Assembly: GCF_025200925.1 (NCBI RefSeq)
Contig: NZ_CP104174.1
Coordinates: 1,178,001 to 1,242,000 of the forward strand
DNA from: Bradyrhizobium sp. CB1015
Lineage (GTDB): Bacteria; Pseudomonadota; Alphaproteobacteria; Rhizobiales; Xanthobacteraceae
Direction of reading: 5' to 3'
Length of the DNA stretch: 64,000 nucleotides
This document shows positions 52,059-60,873 of the stretch, in pieces. A model generated the notes under the pieces. That model did not search any database. It saw only the letters and a program-made list of their open reading frames with translations, and had not been told where the DNA came from. The translations under genes and the position numbers were made by a program. The stretch's first letter is position 1, and each line of letters opens with the position of its first letter.

Positions 52059-52919
52059 TCACCGCGCGTTGGATGACACCGCGGGCGCTATCCACTGTCC
52101 GGGCCCGAGCGGGCGCGCCTGAAGAACGCTGGTCAGCCAATCGTGCTGTTCGATGGGAGTCTCAGGTTCGGGTGCCGGCTTAACTACCTTGGGCTTCCGC
52201 GCTGCGTTCAGCTTGCTAATGGCGGGCTCGAGGATTGCGCCGAGGCGCGTGTGCATCTCCTGCCGCAGCGCGGCGGTCATGGTCTCGATGCGCTCGACCA
52301 CCGCGACGCCGAAGTGCGCGTTCAATTCATCGCGCACGAGCTTGATGTCACGCGAGAACCCCGAACCGCCGTAGTAGTCGATGACCGCGGTCGTCACTCG
52401 ATCGACGTCATGTCCGAGCTTCTTGAGATGCGAGGCCAGCACGAGGCGGGTCGCGCGCAGATCCCTCTCGATCGGTTTGCGCTTGTTCCAAGCCGTTTCG
52501 CCATTGCCCCTTTTCACGTCGTAAGCGCCGGCCCAGCCGCGTTCGGAATCGATGACAATCAGGTCGAGCTTCGCCATCCTGATGACAGGCGAGTCCGACT
52601 TCAGTTGGATCTTCGCCAGGGCTGCGTTGGAGTTCTGGGAGGTCAGAAGATCGTTGGCCGCCACGGTGATCGGCACATGGATTTCGCTCAGAACTTCGAA
52701 ACGACCGCTGGTGGCGAGCGTGTCTGCGAGCGTCGTCTGGATCAGAAGACCGTGGCGGCGCACGCAAGAAGAAATGACGGCGAACGATTGGGAGAGTTCG
52801 TCGCCGATAATCGGGTCGATCGAGAAGTTGGCTTCAAGGGCCGTTGCGACGACCTGCTTGGCCGCGCGGACGGCGTCCTCATTGGTTTTCAGCAATTCGG
52901 TGAGTGGATCGATAGGCAC
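52059..52919 (-). CDS. PD-(D/E)xK-like protein, first gene of the AAA operon
   Basis: A 286-residue protein. The pattern E79 (VLSEIHVPIT), D119 (AKLDLIVID) and D134-V-K136 (GAYDVKRGNG) matches the spacing and hydrophobic strands of a PD-(D/E)xK nuclease core. A helical tail rich in charged residues follows and ends with a Pro-rich segment. GTG 52919 is chosen because AGAGGAG lies six bases upstream; TTG 52985 is a weaker start. The next gene begins near its stop. It is divergent from an XRE regulator. A nuclease role is inferred from pattern only. Confidence 0.6.
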   Translation of the reverse strand: MPIDPLTELLKTNEDAVRAAKQVVATALEANFSIDPIIGDELSQSFAVISSCVRRHGLLIQTTLADTLATSGRFEVLSEIHVPITVAANDLLTSQNSNAALAKIQLKSDSPVIRMAKLDLIVIDSERGWAGAYDVKRGNGETAWNKRKPIERDLRATRLVLASHLKKLGHDVDRVTTAVIDYYGGSGFSRDIKLVRDELNAHFGVAVVERIETMTAALRQEMHTRLGAILEPAISKLNAARKPKVVKPAPEPETPIEQHDWLTSVLQARPLGPGQWIAPAVSSNAR

Positions 52920-52967
52920 GTTGTTCTCCTCTGTATCGGGAGAACTTTTCTCATGGCCGGGACCAAA

Positions 52968-52984
52968 TGTCAGTTGATCTGACA
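52968..52984. promoter_or_regulatory. Inverted-repeat operator between the AAA operon and the XRE regulator
   Basis: TGTCAG-TTGAT-CTGACA is a perfect 6-bp inverted repeat with a 5-bp centre. It lies in the 92-bp space between the divergent starts (GTG 52919 and ATG 53012), where a small XRE repressor encoded next door could bind to control both units. If the TTG start at 52985 is used for the first operon gene, this site would be inside its coding start. Confidence 0.6.
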
Positions 52985-53011
52985 AATTAACCTTAATAGA
53001 ATCTTTCCGAC

Positions 53012-53245
53012 ATGATTTCCGTAGAACAGATTCGCGCAGCGCGTAGCTGGTTAGGGATTTCGCAGCAGGAGCTTGCGGACGCTGCCGGCGTAGAGGTGAA
53101 GACTATTCACCGGATCGAGACAGGCTTTCGCGGAGCCACGGAACGAACCCTGGAAAGAATCCGACGGGCTTTCGAAGCGAGGGGCCTCGAGTTCATTTTC
53201 GACGGAAGCAAGCCGGTCGGTTTGCGAACCCGAAGCGCGCGCTAA
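53012..53245 (+). CDS. XRE family HTH regulator
   Basis: A 77-residue protein that is almost entirely a helix-turn-helix of the Cro/C1 type: QIRAARSWLGISQQELADAAGVEVKTIHRIETG, then ATERTLERIRRAFEARGLEFI. No other domain is present. It is probably a repressor of the divergent four-gene operon and of itself, with a 17-bp inverted repeat nearby. Confidence 0.88.
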   Translation: MISVEQIRAARSWLGISQQELADAAGVEVKTIHRIETGFRGATERTLERIRRAFEARGLEFIFDGSKPVGLRTRSAR

Positions 53246-53543
53246 CGTAAGACTATCATCGCCGAGACTTCGCGGCCGCTTTTGGCGCGAGGCGGCCATC
53301 GCGCCAACGGAAGCGGGTTTCGACAGTTTCGCGAGCTTTACCTTGACTTCGATCCGCGTGTGTCGACACGACCGAATTCGTGCTCGACGAATATGCCTGT
53401 GGCTGCAATGAGCCATCCGGCGCTGCACGATGCAGATTGCAGTAGGCGGGCAGTAAGCCCTCATCCGAAACGCGTTGGGCAGCGTGGTCGTGGCTGGTTG
53501 CCAAGATGTCGTCGGGGCGGATCGCTCTTCCGTTCTGCGCCTG

Positions 53544-54150
53544 TCCGATTTTGTCCGCAATGCGAACCAGATCCGCGATGGACTGTGCCCCCATTTTGGT
53601 CATGATCCGGCCACTGTGAACACGGGCAGTATGCGTACAGATCCCTAGCCGGCCAGCTATGTGCTTGGGTCCAAGTCCTGCCGAGAGCAGCGCCATGGTC
53701 TCTCTTTCGCGGGGCGATAGCGACGCAAAGCCTCGCACGCAGTTCGTCCTGGATCTGCTCTTGCCGGTGCCGCGTGAGATCGCGTTCGATGCCGCGTCTG
53801 ACCGCGTCGACAAGCTGTTCAATCTGGAACGGCTTGATGAGATAGTCGATGGCGCCATTCTTCATCGCCTAGACGCAGGTCCTTGCCTCGTCCTGAGCCG
53901 TCAGAAACAACAATGGTGTCTTGCGTCCAATCCTTGTCTGGTGGGATTGAAGATCGAGACCGCCGATGCCAGGCAACCGCACATCCAATATGATGCAGTG
54001 AAGTGGATTGGTCTCGCTTCTCATCAAGAAATCCTCGGCTGAATTGAATACCTCGACCGTCAGGCCAGCCGCGACGAGGCAATCCAGCGCCTTCGCTCGC
54101 GAGGAGCTGTCGCTGTCGATAACTGCTACTAGCGGTCGGTCAATGATCAT
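53544..54150 (-). pseudogene. Broken FixJ/NarL-type response regulator
   Basis: The reading order is intact but spread over three frames. A receiver domain (VAVIDSDSSSRAKALDCL, IILDVRLPGIGGLDLQ) ends at LLFLTAQDEA near 53870. Its last part, IDYLIKPFQIEQLVDAVRRGIERD, continues in another frame. The LuxR-type HTH (LSPREREMALL-like SPRERETMALLSAGLGPKHIAGRLGICTHTARVHSGRIMTKMG) lies in a third. At least two indels have therefore broken it. FixJ-like regulators are common in rhizobia. Confidence 0.85.
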
Positions 54151-54265
54151 CGGCTATATCGTCGGCACTCTTGATGGAGGACGGCATCGTTCCGCATCTC
54201 GGTGTACTTTCATCACGATAAGGTCGGGTATCGAGCTACGGAGCGGCTGCGCGAGATCGTTTCGA

Positions 54266-54820
54266 TTACCATTTGCCGACATGTGCGCCGCCGTCGACGC
54301 GCAGGATCTCTCGCGTGATGCGGCGAGCCTCGATCACAATCTCCTGAATGCTCGAAATGCTTCCCATCGGGGACGGTCTGCGAAGAAAGTCCCAATCGGG
54401 TTTGCCCGCGAGGGCTGCAGTGATGCTGACAATGCTGCCGCCTGACGTTTGTGCCATGATCTGTATCTGTCTGATCGCGACTTGGGTCATGTAGATGAAG
54501 CCGTTGAGATTGGTGGAGAGCAGCTGCTTCAAATCATCACCCGGGTAGTCGGTGAACGGGTTGACCACGAAGATCTCAGCATTGTTCACCAACGCATCTA
54601 TCGAGCTGAACTTGCCAACAGCTGTCTCGGCAACCCTGGTGGCTGTCGAGGCATGCCGACGTCCCCATCCACCAGGGCCAAGCTCGGAGAGAAGGGATCG
54701 CGTCACTCTCCGCGAGGTCGCGACGACGTTGTAACCTCGTTCAATGAATGTCCGTACCGCACTTAAGCCGATCCCCTGCAAGCCGCCGGTGACAATCACG
54801 GTCTTTGATCCTTGAGTCAC
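54266..54820 (-). pseudogene. SDR-family oxidoreductase remnant lacking its catalytic segment
   Basis: A single open frame of 184 residues. The N-terminal cofactor site is TVIVTGGLQGIGLSA, and LVNNAEIFVVNPF corresponds to the NNAG motif. The catalytic YxxxK region and the following helix are missing: the sequence jumps from SIVSITAALAGKPDWD to SPMGSISSIQEIVIEA, and ends normally (TREILRVDGGAHVGKW). About 60-70 residues are lost compared with a normal SDR. It is probably inactive. Confidence 0.78.
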
Positions 54821-55533
54821 GCTAGGTCTCCTTGCTCTAGCCGGGCAGTGGCGATGATTAGTTTCTTATCGCCGTGGAACTCGATCGCTGAATGTGCTGT
54901 GCCGCTTGGGGGCAGCTCGCTTGAAACGCGACCTCACAGCTTGCCAATTCGGAAGTCGGGTTCGCGAAGTTACATGCGCGCGAAGACGTGACTTCGCTTT
55001 GCTCTCGTTGGCCCAACGCACGCCGGGATAATGAGCGAGCAGAGTAGCTGGATGTACCCCACGAACGAGAACGCATTCGGTTCGGCCACTACGCCGGTTG
55101 AGGTAGAAGCCGCACACCTGCACGTCGTCAAGCGGCAATGACGGAAGAGGCGCGAGCTAAGGCAGCGCTGCTTGAGATCGCCGAAGAGTATCGCGCGCGG
55201 GCCGAACACCAAGAGCGGGAGCTCCCTGAGAGGAGCAAAAGCTAGTGAACGTCGCCTTATGGCCCATCTGCGAAGTTGCACCGCATCTGACGGAGGTCCC
55301 CTCATCACGCCACAGCGGACCAGATTTGCTCAACCGCAGTTCTTCGCATTTTGACCCAACCCGGACATCAGGGGCTGCGCAGCCTCTACCGAGGGGGCCC
55401 ACGATCAACGAAATATGCCCCCGGATACGCCTTTGGACTCATCTCGGGCTGACGGTTATTTCACCGGCTCACCCATTCAAAATTCCGAGTTGCGGGCGCA
55501 TATTGTAGCGATAGGGCGCCGCGAGGTGACTTA
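54821..55533. other. Decayed region with small gene remnants
   Basis: About 700 bp without an intact gene except a short helical remnant at 55138-55245. Base 55341 starts a 17-bp word, TCTTCGCATTTTGACCC, repeated at 55697. Frames here are short and overlap in all directions. I see no RNA gene. Confidence 0.5.
55138..55245 (+). pseudogene. Short helical protein remnant
   Basis: A 35-codon frame (MTEEARAKAALLEIAEEYRA...ERSKS) ending in TAG. The Ala/Glu/Arg-rich helix looks like the C-terminal end of common small rhizobial proteins whose N-terminal half is absent. Without the rest I cannot assign a family. It is probably a fragment rather than a gene. Confidence 0.45.
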
Positions 55534-55710
55534 ATGAAACGCCGCGATTTTGTCGCTCTTCTCAGCGCTGCGGTAGTCGCCTTGCCCCTCGCAGCCCACG
55601 CGCAGCAACCAGCGGTGCCGCGGGTCGGCTACGTCTGGAGCGGCGCTCGCGGGACGGACGTGTACTACCAGACCGGATTCCGTCAAGGACTAGAGGTCTT
55701 CGCATTTTGA
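55534..55710 (+). pseudogene. N-terminal fragment of an ABC substrate-binding protein
   Basis: The 58-codon frame starts MKRRDFVALLSAAVVALPLAAHA, a twin-arginine-like or Sec signal seen in rhizobial ABC_sub_bind (TRAP-like) lipoproteins, then AQQPAVPRVGYVWSGARG as in that family. It runs into the repeated word TCTTCGCATTTTGACCC and stops. The remaining about 270 residues are missing. Confidence 0.7.
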
Positions 55711-55776
55711 CCCGTTGCGGACTTTTGGATATCGGTACTAGAGAACCCTATCATCGTGGATTCCGGGGAGCAGAGC

Positions 55777-56223
55777 TTGAAGAACATTCAGATCATCGAT
55801 CCCGCCGTCAACGCGACGTTCAGCTTGTTTCAAGCGACTGATGATGAGTTTGCTGCCATCTTTCCTGGGGCGGGCCAAGACTTAGAGTTGATCGAGGACT
55901 TTACCGAACGCGTAGGGGAAGAGCAGGCTTTGCGAATATTGTCGCCCGTATGGGAGCGCCCTATCTTGAAGCGCGATGCGCAAGGTATCCACGGGACGCT
56001 GTACTACGAGTACGCGGACCGGAAGCAATATCTTCCGGCATCCAGGAGAGAGGTCGACTGGCCCGATTCCTACGTTAATCTCGCGCAGCGCAAGCCGTCC
56101 GAGCGAATGAGCCGCGCGAACTGCCATCGGCGGGCGCCACGATACACAACAGAACCGACAGTCCCTTTGTGCCGGTCTCTCACTGAGCGCTGCCAGCTCA
56201 GGCACGCGAAACGATCACGTTGA
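55777..56223 (+). CDS. Small conserved-looking protein of unknown function
   Basis: A 148-residue protein beginning at TTG 55777 (LKNIQIIDPAVNATFSLFQATDDEFAAIF) with GGGGAGCAGAGC upstream. Residues 1-95 are well ordered and look like a real domain with many acidic residues; after about residue 103 (RKPSERMSRANCHRRAP) the composition becomes basic and may be out of frame. No function recognised. Confidence 0.55.
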   Translation: MKNIQIIDPAVNATFSLFQATDDEFAAIFPGAGQDLELIEDFTERVGEEQALRILSPVWERPILKRDAQGIHGTLYYEYADRKQYLPASRREVDWPDSYVNLAQRKPSERMSRANCHRRAPRYTTEPTVPLCRSLTERCQLRHAKRSR

Positions 56224-56241
56224 TCGCAACGAGGCAGCACG

Positions 56242-56931
56242 ATGAAATCAAGACTTGGAAGGTTCATTACGCCATTTATCGCCACGCTCGCTCTTCGCGC
56301 GATAGTCATTGTCGCCACGGTTTGTACTGTACTGACGTGGGCCACGATCCACAGCGTTCGCGCCGAAGAAAGGGTGATCAAGATCACGGTGCTCGGGGAT
56401 TCTCTCATCGAAAATAAAGGTGTTCCCGTTGCCCATCGTTTCCCGGACAAACTTGAATTTGCACTGAAAGCCAGAGGTCAATCAGTCGCCGTAACCAATG
56501 CCGGCTGGGCTGGTGACACAGCCGCAAAAGGTCTCGCCAGATTGGACCGAGTGATCACCGACCAACCCGATGCGGTCATTGTGGTGCTCGGTGCGAATGA
56601 CATGGTCTGGGGAATCGATCCAAATGCTACTCGTGCCGCGCTGGCGGAAATTTTACGTAAACTCGAAGCGCGGCGGATTGCCGTGCTTCTTTGCGGCGTG
56701 CGGACGCAATCAAAATTTGGAGAAGAATACAAGAATGCTTTTGCGGCGATGTTTTCTGGTCTTGCCAGCGAGCACAACGTGCTGTTCTACCCAGCTTTCG
56801 ATGATGCGTTTGTCGATGATGCCCAACTCAAAGCGCTCGATGGTCTACACCCGACCCCGGCCGGAATCGAGGCGGTCGTAACGCGCATCCTACCACAAGT
56901 CGAGGCCCTGATCGCGAGCGCGCGCCGCTAG
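56242..56931 (+). CDS. SGNH/GDSL hydrolase (TesA-like arylesterase)
   Basis: A 229-residue esterase with an N-terminal hydrophobic export segment (FIATLALRAIVIVATVCTVLTW). The SGNH blocks are: block I serine in ITVLGDSLIENKG, block II glycine in NAGWAGDTAAKG, block III asparagine in VVLGANDMVWG, and block V aspartate and histidine in ALDGLHPTPAG. It likely hydrolyses thioesters, aryl esters or lysophospholipids in the periplasm. An intact gene among decayed ones. Confidence 0.9.
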   Translation: MKSRLGRFITPFIATLALRAIVIVATVCTVLTWATIHSVRAEERVIKITVLGDSLIENKGVPVAHRFPDKLEFALKARGQSVAVTNAGWAGDTAAKGLARLDRVITDQPDAVIVVLGANDMVWGIDPNATRAALAEILRKLEARRIAVLLCGVRTQSKFGEEYKNAFAAMFSGLASEHNVLFYPAFDDAFVDDAQLKALDGLHPTPAGIEAVVTRILPQVEALIASARR

Positions 56932-57098
56932 GGACCGTTGAGACTCACGATTGGCATGAAGAAGGCTGCTACGTCGTTAGCGCGGGCAATTCCGACAATG
57001 GCCCTCAGCCGAATTGCCTATGAACGGCCGCAAAGGCCCCTTTCGAAGGAAAGCCGGACCTGACGAGCTGAGTGGTCGAAACCGCCGCTTGTGACCCT

Positions 57099-58623
57099 GG
57101 CTGTGTGAAAAGTCTCGGCCTGCTATAGTTCTCCTGCTGAATCGGTGGGGGACATGATGCCGGGCTTTGTTGCGGGGATGGACCGGGGGCAAGCGACGCT
57201 GTTGCCGGAATGCCTCGACGACTGGGTCGACGACAGCCATCCTGTTCGCGTGATCGATGCGTTCGTCGAGATGCTGGATCTGCGCGCTCTTGGCTTCACC
57301 AGCGTCAATCCGGCCGACACCGGTCGTCCGGCTTATCACCCCTCGATCCATCTGAAGCTCTACATCTACGGCTATCTCAACCGCGTGCATTCGAGCCGGC
57401 GGCTCGAGCGCGAGGCGGGCCGCAACGTGGAGGTCATGTGGCTCTTGGGCCGGCTGGCGCCGGACTTCAAGACGATCGCCGATTTCAAGGACAATGGGCC
57501 GGCGATCAAAAAAGTCTGCGCGCGCTTCGTCGAGGTGTGCCGCGAGATGGGATTGCTCGCGAAGGCCAGCGTCGCGATCGATGGCAGCAAGTTCAAGGCA
57601 GTGAATAACCGCGACAAGAACTTCACGCAGGCGAAAGTCGAGCGCCGGCGGAAGCAGTTGGAGGAGAGCGTGGCACGCTATCTGGCACGACTCGACTCCG
57701 CAGACCGGCAGGATCCGTCGGAAGTCGTCACGCTGAAGAAGATGCGTTACAAAGAGAAACTCGAGAAGTTGAAATCCGAAATGGCGAAGCTGGCGGCTAT
57801 CGAGAAGCAGGTTCTGGCCGCGCCCGATAAGCAGGTTTCGTTCACCGATCCCGACAGCCGCTCGATGGCGACCAGCGGGGCGCGGCTCCGGCGTCGTCGG
57901 CTACAATGTGCAGACGGCGGTCGACACTGAGAACCATCTGATCGTCGCGCACGAGGTTACGAATGTGGGCTCGGATCGCTCGCAACTTGCGAATACGGCG
58001 CAGGCGGCCAAAGAAGCGTTGAAGGTCGAGAAACTTGAGGCCGTCGCCGATCGCGGTTACTTCAACGGCGAGGAGATCAAGGCGTGCGAGGACGCCGGCG
58101 TCACCGTGACGTTGCCGAAGCCGATGACATCTGGTGCCAAAGCGGAAGGCCGTTTCGGCAAGCAGGGTTTTGTTTATCTGGCTGAGGAGGATGTTTATCG
58201 CTGCCCGGCCGGGGAGCAACTCACCTATCGAATGACGACCGTGGAAAACGGCCAGAACATGCGCCGGTATTGGACAAATGCGTGCCGCGCCTGTCCGCTC
58301 AAGGCGAAATGCACGAAAGGCTCGGAGCGGCGGATCACCCGCTGGGAGCACGAGCAGGTGGTCGAGGCTGTGCAGGAGCGGCTCGACAAGAACCCCGAGG
58401 CGATGCGCACGCGGCGCGAGACGGTCGAGCATCCGTTTGGCACACTGAAGATGCGCATGGGCGCGACGCACTTCTTGTGCAAGACGCTGCCCAAGGTTGC
58501 GACCGAGATGGCGCTCTGCGTGCTCGGCTACAACATGACGCGCGTGCTGAATATCGTCGGCGTCAAGCCGCTGCTGGCGGCGATCGCGGCCTGAGACGGC
58601 CCCACTGCAGGCTCTGCACAGCC
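57099..58623 (+). mobile_element. IS1182-family insertion sequence
   Basis: Short inverted ends GGCTGTG (57099-57105) and CACAGCC (58617-58623) bracket a transposase of the IS1182/IS5-like DDE type. I cannot see a clear target duplication. The transposase is frameshifted by one base, so this copy is probably immobile without help. Confidence 0.75.
57154..58594 (+). pseudogene. IS1182-type transposase broken by one extra base
   Basis: The N-terminal part, ATG 57154, reads MPGFVAGMDRGQATLLPECLDDW and continues with the usual HPSIHLKLYIYGYLNR block and the KVERRRKQLEESVARYL coiled region. After SMATSG near 57876 it shifts frame and resumes as VVGYNVQTAVDTENHLIVAHEV...DRGYFNGEEIKACEDAG, ending in EHPFGTLKMRMGATHFLCKTL and MALCVLGYNMTRVLNIVG. 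Removing one G from the GGGGCGC run restores one frame of about 480 residues, so a point insertion disabled it. Confidence 0.85.
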
Positions 58624-58785
58624 TGAGAGCCGGTCAGGTTTACCTGATGATGAACCAGCTTGCCTCCCAGACCCGAAATCGGAAAAATATGCTCGAAACC
58701 GTCACCTTGCAGCGCATCCAGCCTGGAGCGGCTCGCCGATACCCCATCCGCCGCGTTATCACACGGCCAAGACCCAGAGCCGACA

Positions 58786-59620
58786 TCACTCCTTCGGCAC
58801 TCCGGCCAAGTGAAACCCTTTTACGGCGCGCTTGGCACCTGCGAGAAACGCCGGATTGTCGCTTACTGAAAAGCTTTTGAAGCGTTTGATAGCAAACGTC
58901 GGATTTAGCGCAAGCCCCGCTTGCACGGCAGCCCACGCCTCCTCCTGCTTACCGAGAAGCGCGAGCGCAGCAGCCAGCCCAAAATGCGAGGTGGGATGAT
59001 TACGGTTGGTCTCGATGCTGCGACGGAACCAGCTGAGTGCTTCGTCGTCCGCGCTAACCTGCAACTTGGCGAAGCCTACCATCATTGACCATTGGAAGCT
59101 CAGGATATCGCGAGGAGAGAGACGAAATGCTTCACTGATATGAGTCTCGGTCTCTGCTCCGCGCCCCATAAAATACTTGGCCCAGCCGATCAGCGCGTGC
59201 GCCTCAGCTATGTTTCGATCCAGCGCCAATGCTCGTTCGCACTCAGCAAGGCCCTGAGCGGCTCGGCAACTACACATGAGCACGCCGCCCAAAGCTAAAT
59301 GGGCAAACGCATGATTAGGCGCGAGGGACAGCACCCTTCCCAGCGCGGCCTCGGCCGCCACAAGATGCGCGGTTCGTTCGTCGGTAAAGAAGCTACTTCC
59401 AACCACAAGATCGACAAACGCAATGCCCACCATCGCTTCGATATTTCCAGGATCGAGGAATAGCGCCCGTTCAAAAAAAAGCCCGCGCTTGTTCCATATG
59501 TTCAGGCGTCCACCCCTTGTTCCACGAAGCTTTACCTTGGAAGCACAGATCCATTGAACCGCGATGCACAGATCGTTCTGACCGCTGGGCCTCGAATTCT
59601 GTCAGCTGAGCATTTAGCGC
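58786..59620 (-). pseudogene. C-terminal part of a TPR protein, frameshifted
   Basis: The open part, 58786-59433, has five TPR-like units (AEAALGRVLSLAPNHAFAHLALGG; AECERALALDRNIAEAHALIGWA; ISEAFRLSPRDILSF). Upstream the sequence continues as EQARAFFERALFLDP only if a run of eight T at about 59473-59480 is shortened to six. Before that, the frame reads LTEFEAQRSERSVHRGSMDLCFQG. It resembles the TPR tail of rhizobial class III cyclases such as the one at 37899. The N-terminal cyclase domain is missing. Confidence 0.75.
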
Positions 59621-59999
59621 ATTGGGGCGGAGGATTTCGTAGGATCTAACCCCAAAAATGATGTACCTTCGAGGTCGCGGTGTTGAAATCTCAATGCCTG
59701 AGAACTCGCAATAGCGCTCTGGTCACTTGCCGCCGTCTGCGTGGTGGCGTTCAGTGTGGCCGCAATCGTGTCTCCTCACTGATCGAACAAGAGACCGTCT
59801 GCCTCCCGCCGGGGTCGAGGAGCCAGCGCCGCTGGGCGCCGCAGCAGGTGGTGATTGTTCGACGCCAACTTCGCCGCAACGCCCGGCCCCAGTGGCGGCA
59901 GTGGCCGCAGCCTCCACTGCGCCGAGGCGGGCGACGACGCAGCGGTGTGTGGTCGGCCTCGGCCTTAAGCTTGAATTGAGCGATGGGCCAATTGCTCGC
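59621..59999. other. Gap without a convincing gene
   Basis: About 380 bp. Several frames are open because of the GC-rich composition but none has a ribosome site or recognisable motif. One plus-strand frame has low-complexity Pro/Ala segments (APVAAVAAASTAPRR) and is probably chance. Confidence 0.4.
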
Positions 60000-60212
60000 C
60001 TAGTAAACGCACTGTCTGACCCAGTAGCCACCGCTCACCCGTATCCACTGACATGGCTCGGCGGGGCTCTTTGATGATCGGCCACCCGTGAATATCGATG
60101 TTTGTTGGCGCGGTGATCCGCGCCAAAAGACAGCATTCGCTTCGGAGGAATGGAAGACCAGAGCTCCGGCGAAGCAGGTAGCGGCTACACAGCACAGCAG
60201 GAAACGGCTCAT
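60000..60212 (-). CDS. Small secreted protein
   Basis: A 70-residue protein with a clear signal peptide (FLLCCVAATCFAGALVFHSSEANA). The mature part is about 45 residues and ends WIRVSGGYWVRQCVY, with aromatic residues and two cysteines. Similar short exported proteins with a WIRV..WVRQC ending are common in Bradyrhizobium. The function is unknown. Confidence 0.6.
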   Translation of the reverse strand: MSRFLLCCVAATCFAGALVFHSSEANAVFWRGSPRQQTSIFTGGRSSKSPAEPCQWIRVSGGYWVRQCVY

Positions 60213-60485
60213 TTGTCTGATCCCGGTGAGACGTTGAACCCTTGCGAATGCTACGCGAGCCGCCGGGTTTTATCCACACCCGGGCAAACAAGAGCAGCTA
60301 GGTTTCGCAGTACCGTCAGCGAAAGTTGCCGAATTCCTTGAGCGGGCTGAGCACTACGCAGCGCTAAAAAAAGCAGCTGAAACACTTGCCGACCCGCCGC
60401 ATTTACGAACAAATGGAAGCAGCTACCGCATTCCCGCCCAGAGCCAGTTGCATCTGAATTTCCGTTTTTAGGGGGTTTTTGATCC
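60213..60485. other. Gap with a coding-like remnant
   Basis: One plus-strand frame from about 60263 to 60471 (GKQEQLGFAVPSAKVAEFLERAEHYAALKKAAETLADPP) reads like the end of a small helical protein but has no start in frame. I treat it as a fragment. Confidence 0.35.
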
Positions 60486-60695
60486 ATGTGCCCAACTCAA
60501 TGTGAGTACATTGCTGCGTTGATCAAGCTGCACGACCAACATATTGAAGCTCTTCGCGTCAGCCCCGCGATTGAGAAGGAATATGCGGAGATGCTTCTGT
60601 TGAGGGAAAGGATAAGAACGGCACTCGATAGGAAAGACCACGTCCTCGCCCCGGAATTGATCGGCTCTAGGAACCGGCCCATTTCTCGAGCATAG
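60486..60695 (+). CDS. Small helical protein of unknown function
   Basis: A 69-residue protein preceded by AGGGGG. It is mostly helix (CEYIAALIKLHDQHIEALRVSPAIEKEYAEMLLLRERIRTAL). Length and composition resemble small rhizobial hypothetical proteins. No motif is recognised. Confidence 0.5.
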   Translation: MCPTQCEYIAALIKLHDQHIEALRVSPAIEKEYAEMLLLRERIRTALDRKDHVLAPELIGSRNRPISRA

Positions 60696-60704
60696 GAGGC
60701 CGAC

Positions 60705-60873
60705 ATGATCGAGACTGCACCGACGCAAGTTATACTTGCATGCTCGAAATGCGGAGAAGCGTACAGCGCAGTTCAAGCCCAATCGTCTGTGAACAGGACA
60801 AAATCGTTTCAACTGTTTAGTCTGCGCAGCCGTGGTCCTCAGCTGGATGGGTGACTACGACCATAGCGACTGA
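60705..60873 (+). pseudogene. Frameshifted zinc-ribbon small protein
   Basis: Starting at ATG 60705, a first CxxC (ACSKCGEAYSAVQAQ) is followed after about 60800 in a different frame by the second (RFNCLVCAAVVLSWMGDYDHSD, stop at 60871-60873). The CxxC...CxxC pair with the WMGDYDHSD end is typical of a short rhizobial zinc-ribbon protein of about 55 residues. One base gained or lost near 60790 breaks it. Confidence 0.7.

Noticed and set aside
59723..60031. Minus-strand frame rich in Ala/Arg and a plus-strand Pro/Ala frame over the same bases
   Set aside because: Low-complexity, GC-driven open frames without start signals or motifs.
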